From NCBI GenBank assembly GCA_003024985.2, contig PXIH01S0012586.1: 10,779 nt of DNA; one strand, 5' to 3'. This DNA comes from Euperipatoides rowelli (Eukaryota; Onychophora; Udeonychophora; Euonychophora; Peripatopsidae). This document shows positions 8,570 to 10,779 of this stretch, one piece after another. Numbering within the stretch: the stretch's first letter is position 1; every line of letters begins with the position of its first letter. The notes under the pieces are model-generated. The model ran no database searches and had not been told where the DNA came from. It saw only the letters and a list, made by a program, of their open reading frames with translations. Position numbers and translations under genes: made by a program.

Positions 8570-8805
8570 CTTAAACCATTGTGAACTAACTCACCTTTTA
8601 CATTTTCTGAGTTAGACAATAAAATTAGGTCTCAAAGGCATAATCTAGGTCAGGAAGAGTGAACTTTGCTGCTGGGTCAATCACAGACAGTTATACAGCA
8701 CTGTGAGCCAACTGTAACTAGGTAGAGTTACATATAAAATCATATCTAAAACTCCTTGTTTCTCAAATGTAAGTTTTTTGGCTTAGTTCACTATGGTTTA
8801 AGATG
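8567..8805. mobile_element. 239-bp MITE-like element nested in the LINE
   Basis: The left end (8567-8589, starting CATCTTAAACCATTGTGAAC) and the reverse complement of the right end (8783-8805, starting CATCTTAAACCATAGTGAAC) match at 22 of 23 positions. Both arms share TTACATTT a little further in, so the repeat probably extends inward with gaps. There is no coding potential. It splits the RT between the fingers block and motif A, so it arrived after the LINE. I could not find a convincing target-site duplication, and the terminal sequence does not let me name the superfamily. Confidence 0.7.
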
Positions 8806-8823
8806 TTACAGTCTCGCATGTAA

Positions 8824-9148
8824 TTTTGATAAAGAAATTAATCAATTTGGCTTTCAATGATTCATTATCAACTGAATAATTGAGTTTTTGAAGGATAGAG
8901 TAATAACAGTGAAAATTAATGACACTTTCGGAACAGCACTCAAAATCGATAGAGGTCTTCCTCAGGAAGTCATTCTCTCCTCTGTTCTTTTTAATATCTT
9001 ACTTAGTGACTTGGATTCACACTTAATTACCAAAGTTCTTCATTATGCTGATGATATTAAAATTTTTAATAAAATATTAAACCAATTAGAAATTTTTAAT
9101 TTACAACTAGATATTGATTCTTTTTACAATTGGTGCTATATCAATTAA
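8824..9148 (+). pseudogene. LINE reverse transcriptase, catalytic (palm) fragment
   Basis: In one frame this reads NFDKEINQFGFQ (remnant of motif A, whose first catalytic aspartate is the D of FDK), two in-frame TGA stops, then FLKDRVITVKIN. It continues with GLPQEVILSSVLFNILLSDL, where the family has GLPQGSVLSPVLF, and VLHYADDIKIF, the YADD box with both catalytic aspartates intact. It ends in DSFYNWCYIN at a stop, where the family continues LKINKEK; that sequence does follow directly after the stop. The stretch from 8888 to the stop is open but has no ATG. Changes such as G to E after GLPQ and the upstream stops show relaxed selection. Related elements are of jockey/CR1/I type; I cannot place it more finely. 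Confidence 0.88.
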
Positions 9149-9848
9149 CTCAAAATTAATAAAGAGAAAACTGTATATCTTAATTTCTACAAAAACAATG
9201 ATAATCACAACTTTTACCTCAATTAATAAACTATTACTAGAGTTACATTCCACAAGGATTTGGCTCTAATTTTTGTTTATAAACCCATCTTTACACATCA
9301 TGCAAATCTTGTCGACAAAAGCTAAAAACTAGATTTGCTTTCATTAAGAACAATTTAAAATTTTATTAATATTTCTAGTTTTAATATTTTATAAAAAAGT
9401 TACCTTCAACCTTTGATAGACTACTGCTACTGTATCACATCTTTTATTAATAAAAAAGATATAATTAAGCTGGAAAACCAGTTAGAAGAATTTCTAAATT
9501 CATTTCGGGTTTTGGATATTTGCCTAATATAGAAAGACTTCATAGATTGAATATTCTGACTATCAATCAGCATATATTACAAAATAATTTGTGTTTTATG
9601 TATTATGTCATTATTGTACAGGATAATACATCAGGAACATTATATAAAATTAACTAGAAATAGTTCAAGAAAAAAATAATTTTGCTCTAGAGGTCCAGTA
9701 TAGAGAAACTAATATTAGGAGCAACAATATACCAATGAGAAGTATCAATGCTTGGAATAACATTCCAGGAGACTGCTTCAATTGTACTTCCATCAGGCCT
9801 TACAGACAAAAAATCTTAAACTTCATAAACAAGTATGATACATTTTAA
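9149..9848 (+). pseudogene. LINE RT thumb and C-terminal region, frameshifted
   Basis: After the stop at 9146-9148 the frame continues LKINKEKTVYLNF, then TRVTFHKDLALIF, equivalent to the family's KDLGVIFD block. A later frame (about 9398-9532) reads SYLQPLIDYCYCITSFINKK and DIIKLENQLEEFLNSF, matching the P-LDYC--I--P----DI--LE--Q--F pattern. A last frame reads SINAWNNIPGDCFNC, IRPYRQKILNFINKYDTF and the terminal TAA at 9846-9848, the WN-LP end seen in many jockey/CR1-type ORF2 proteins. At least three frame changes and several stops separate these pieces. The region carries no catalytic residues. Confidence 0.8.
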
Positions 9849-10007
9849 TCTTTAACATTTACAAATAGCCTTTCCCAATTGTTGTTGTTGAATTATGGAC
9901 TTTTTATTTCCTTTTTTGTTTATTTCTTTTGTAAATTTTGTTAGTTTTTGATAGATGTTGTTTGTTAGTAGTATCCTCTTTTCCCCTCCATTTTGACTTA
10001 TTTTGTA

Positions 10008-10026
10008 ATAAAGCCACTGGCTTTAT
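10008..10026 (+). other. LINE 3' stem-loop
   Basis: ATAAAGCC (10008-10015) pairs perfectly with GGCTTTAT (10019-10026) across an ACT loop, followed by ACAATAAAGTGAAT. Short 3' hairpins of this form next to AATAAA are common at LINE ends and are thought to be recognised by the element's own reverse transcriptase. Confidence 0.75.
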
Positions 10027-10046
10027 ACAATAAAGTGAATTTAAAA

Positions 10047-10600
10047 TCTAGAACTACTTGTAATGTGTTACTTTATTCCACCAGTAGTTACAATTATTGT
10101 TTCTTCATTTGTAGCGTTATATTAAAGTTTATAGTTATTTATAAAATATTTATATATTGCATAATGCAATATATATTAAAAATAGTGTTAATAATTTAAC
10201 TTCATTAAATGAAACACAATGATAACAAACACATTTTTAATTAAACGACATTTGAGCTCTTTCTCACATTTTTATTAATTCAAAAATGTTATATAGACTA
10301 ATATTATGATGGATGTTACTCTAATACATTGACATTTTAATTTTTCCAAAGTTAAATCAATGAATATCAAATAAAATAAATATGTATTCATGCAATTTTG
10401 GATCACTAGATTGCTCCTACTGCACCAAGGATTTTTTTAATCATCATTTGCACAAATTTATTTTGCTAAAATAACTGTGATAATTTTTATTATTTAATGA
10501 TACTTGTTTGTTTTTATGATTTGTTGTTTGAAGAAATTCATTTAAACTTATTACAGTATGTATAATGCCTACAAAAATCTCATAGAAAACAACATACTTA
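10047..10600. other. AT-rich stretch between LINE end and EGF exon
   Basis: No gene is supported here. On the minus strand it would be the first part of the intron after the EGF-like exon. It holds one strong palindrome at 10151-10175. Confidence 0.5.
10151..10175. repeat. Perfect 12-bp-arm palindrome
   Basis: TATATATTGCAT and ATGCAATATATA flank a single A, with no mismatch. Pairing ends abruptly on both sides. It sits in plain AT-rich DNA with no associated gene. Confidence 0.7.
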
Positions 10601-10601
10601 C
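10596..10601 (-). other. 5' splice donor
   Basis: GTAAGT follows the last exon base (10602) on the minus strand and matches the metazoan donor consensus. Reading through it would add a hydrophobic, AT-driven tail, which argues that the exon ends here. Confidence 0.75.
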
Positions 10602-10736
10602 GCAGACATATCTTGAAAATTGCATCAAACCTATATCCTTCATTGCAGGCACATTTCGCATGTAAGCCAGTAGCATCACAATACATTTGATGTCTGTTAT
10701 TACACACTTCAATTATTGGCAAACAGTTAGGTGGAG
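10602..10736 (-). CDS. EGF-like domain exon (partial gene)
   Basis: On the minus strand a polypyrimidine tract and TTTTTTAG acceptor (AG at 10738-10737) open a 135-nt exon that ends at 10602 before GTAAGT, a consensus donor. It reads PPNCLPIIEVC, NNRHQMYCDATG, LHAKCACNEGYRF, DAIFKICL. The six cysteines are spaced C-x6-C-x7-C-x8-C-x-C-x12-C, and CACNEGYRFDAIFKIC fits the EGF-type signature C-x-C-x2-G-Y-x8-C; in the family the disulfides pair 1-3, 2-4 and 5-6. Two bases precede the first full codon and one follows the last, so both introns are phase 1 and the exon is a symmetric module, as is usual for shuffled extracellular domains. The parent protein is therefore probably secreted or a membrane receptor or adhesion protein. 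The residues of calcium-binding EGF domains are not evident. No other exon is visible in the window. Confidence 0.85.
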
Positions 10737-10752
10737 CTAAAAAATAAAATAG
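10737..10752 (-). other. 3' splice acceptor and polypyrimidine tract
   Basis: Read on the minus strand, TTCTATTTTATTTTTTAG leads directly into the EGF-like exon. It is T-rich and ends in AG with no competing AG within the tract. Confidence 0.75.
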
Positions 10753-10779
10753 AAATATTGAAATAAATAAGCTATTTAA

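Larger units (their letters stand above)
8290..10046 (+). mobile_element. Dead, 5'-truncated LINE (jockey/CR1/I-type)
   Basis: The remnant runs from inside the reverse-transcriptase domain to a typical LINE 3' tail. Recognisable pieces in order: RT fingers (8316-8404), a second fingers block (8420-8548), a 239-bp inserted element, motif A to the YADD catalytic box (8824-9148), thumb and C-terminal region in shifting frames (9149-9530), and a final C-terminal block ending at a stop at 9846-9848. A 3' UTR of about 200 bases follows, with a stem-loop and AATAAA near 10010-10034. The endonuclease domain and all of any first ORF are absent, as expected of 5' truncation during target-primed reverse transcription. 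In-frame stops, frameshifts, an internal deletion and a nested insertion show it is inactive. No target-site duplication could be identified. Confidence 0.85.

Noticed and set aside
9993-10199. 68-codon plus-strand frame
   Set aside because: It overlaps the LINE 3' tail and continues into AT-rich DNA; it has no recognisable protein features.
10444-10601. Extension of the EGF-like frame past 10602
   Set aside because: The reading continues into hydrophobic, AT-driven sequence beyond a consensus GTAAGT donor, so it is intron and not coding.

Overview
The window is strongly AT-rich eukaryotic DNA, most likely from an invertebrate metazoan. The evidence is a spliced EGF-like exon with consensus splice sites and phase-1 introns on both sides, an animal-type non-LTR retrotransposon remnant, piggyBac-like and other inverted-repeat elements, and simple repeats. 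I cannot name the species. No bacterial operon, RNA gene or CRISPR array is visible.

Layout: 1-720 is featureless AT-rich DNA with one A-run. At 826-1171 (minus) lie short broken open frames, one with a Cys/His cluster. A piggyBac-like non-autonomous element sits at 1340-1983, bounded by TTAA. A 62-codon unidentified open stretch follows at 1990-2175 (minus). From about 2750 to 4650 (minus) a run of broken, frame-jumping protein-like segments reads as one decayed gene of a multicopy, probably repeat-associated animal family. At 5156-5530 there is a foldback (long imperfect inverted repeat) with a separate tight hairpin at its left edge. At 5671-6047 there is a 42-bp tandem repeat whose minus strand reads as a 14-residue peptide repeat. 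6050-7440 is mostly unassigned, and 7463-7676 is a polypyrimidine tract.

From about 8290 to 10046 (plus) lies a 5'-truncated, dead LINE of the jockey/CR1/I type. It keeps the GLPQ and YADD reverse-transcriptase motifs and a perfect 3' stem-loop, and is interrupted just before RT motif A by a 239-bp inverted-repeat element. At 10602-10736 (minus) is the only convincing piece of a working gene: a 135-nt EGF-like exon. Everything at lower coordinates lies downstream of that exon on its strand, so much of the window may be one long repeat-filled intron (inference). No second exon was found to prove it.

The window therefore shows layers of mobile-element debris beside a cell-surface or secreted-protein exon, not a cooperating gene system. 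The observations most worth a second look are the foldback, the 14-residue minisatellite, the nested insertion in the LINE, the TTAA-bounded element and the decayed minus-strand gene.
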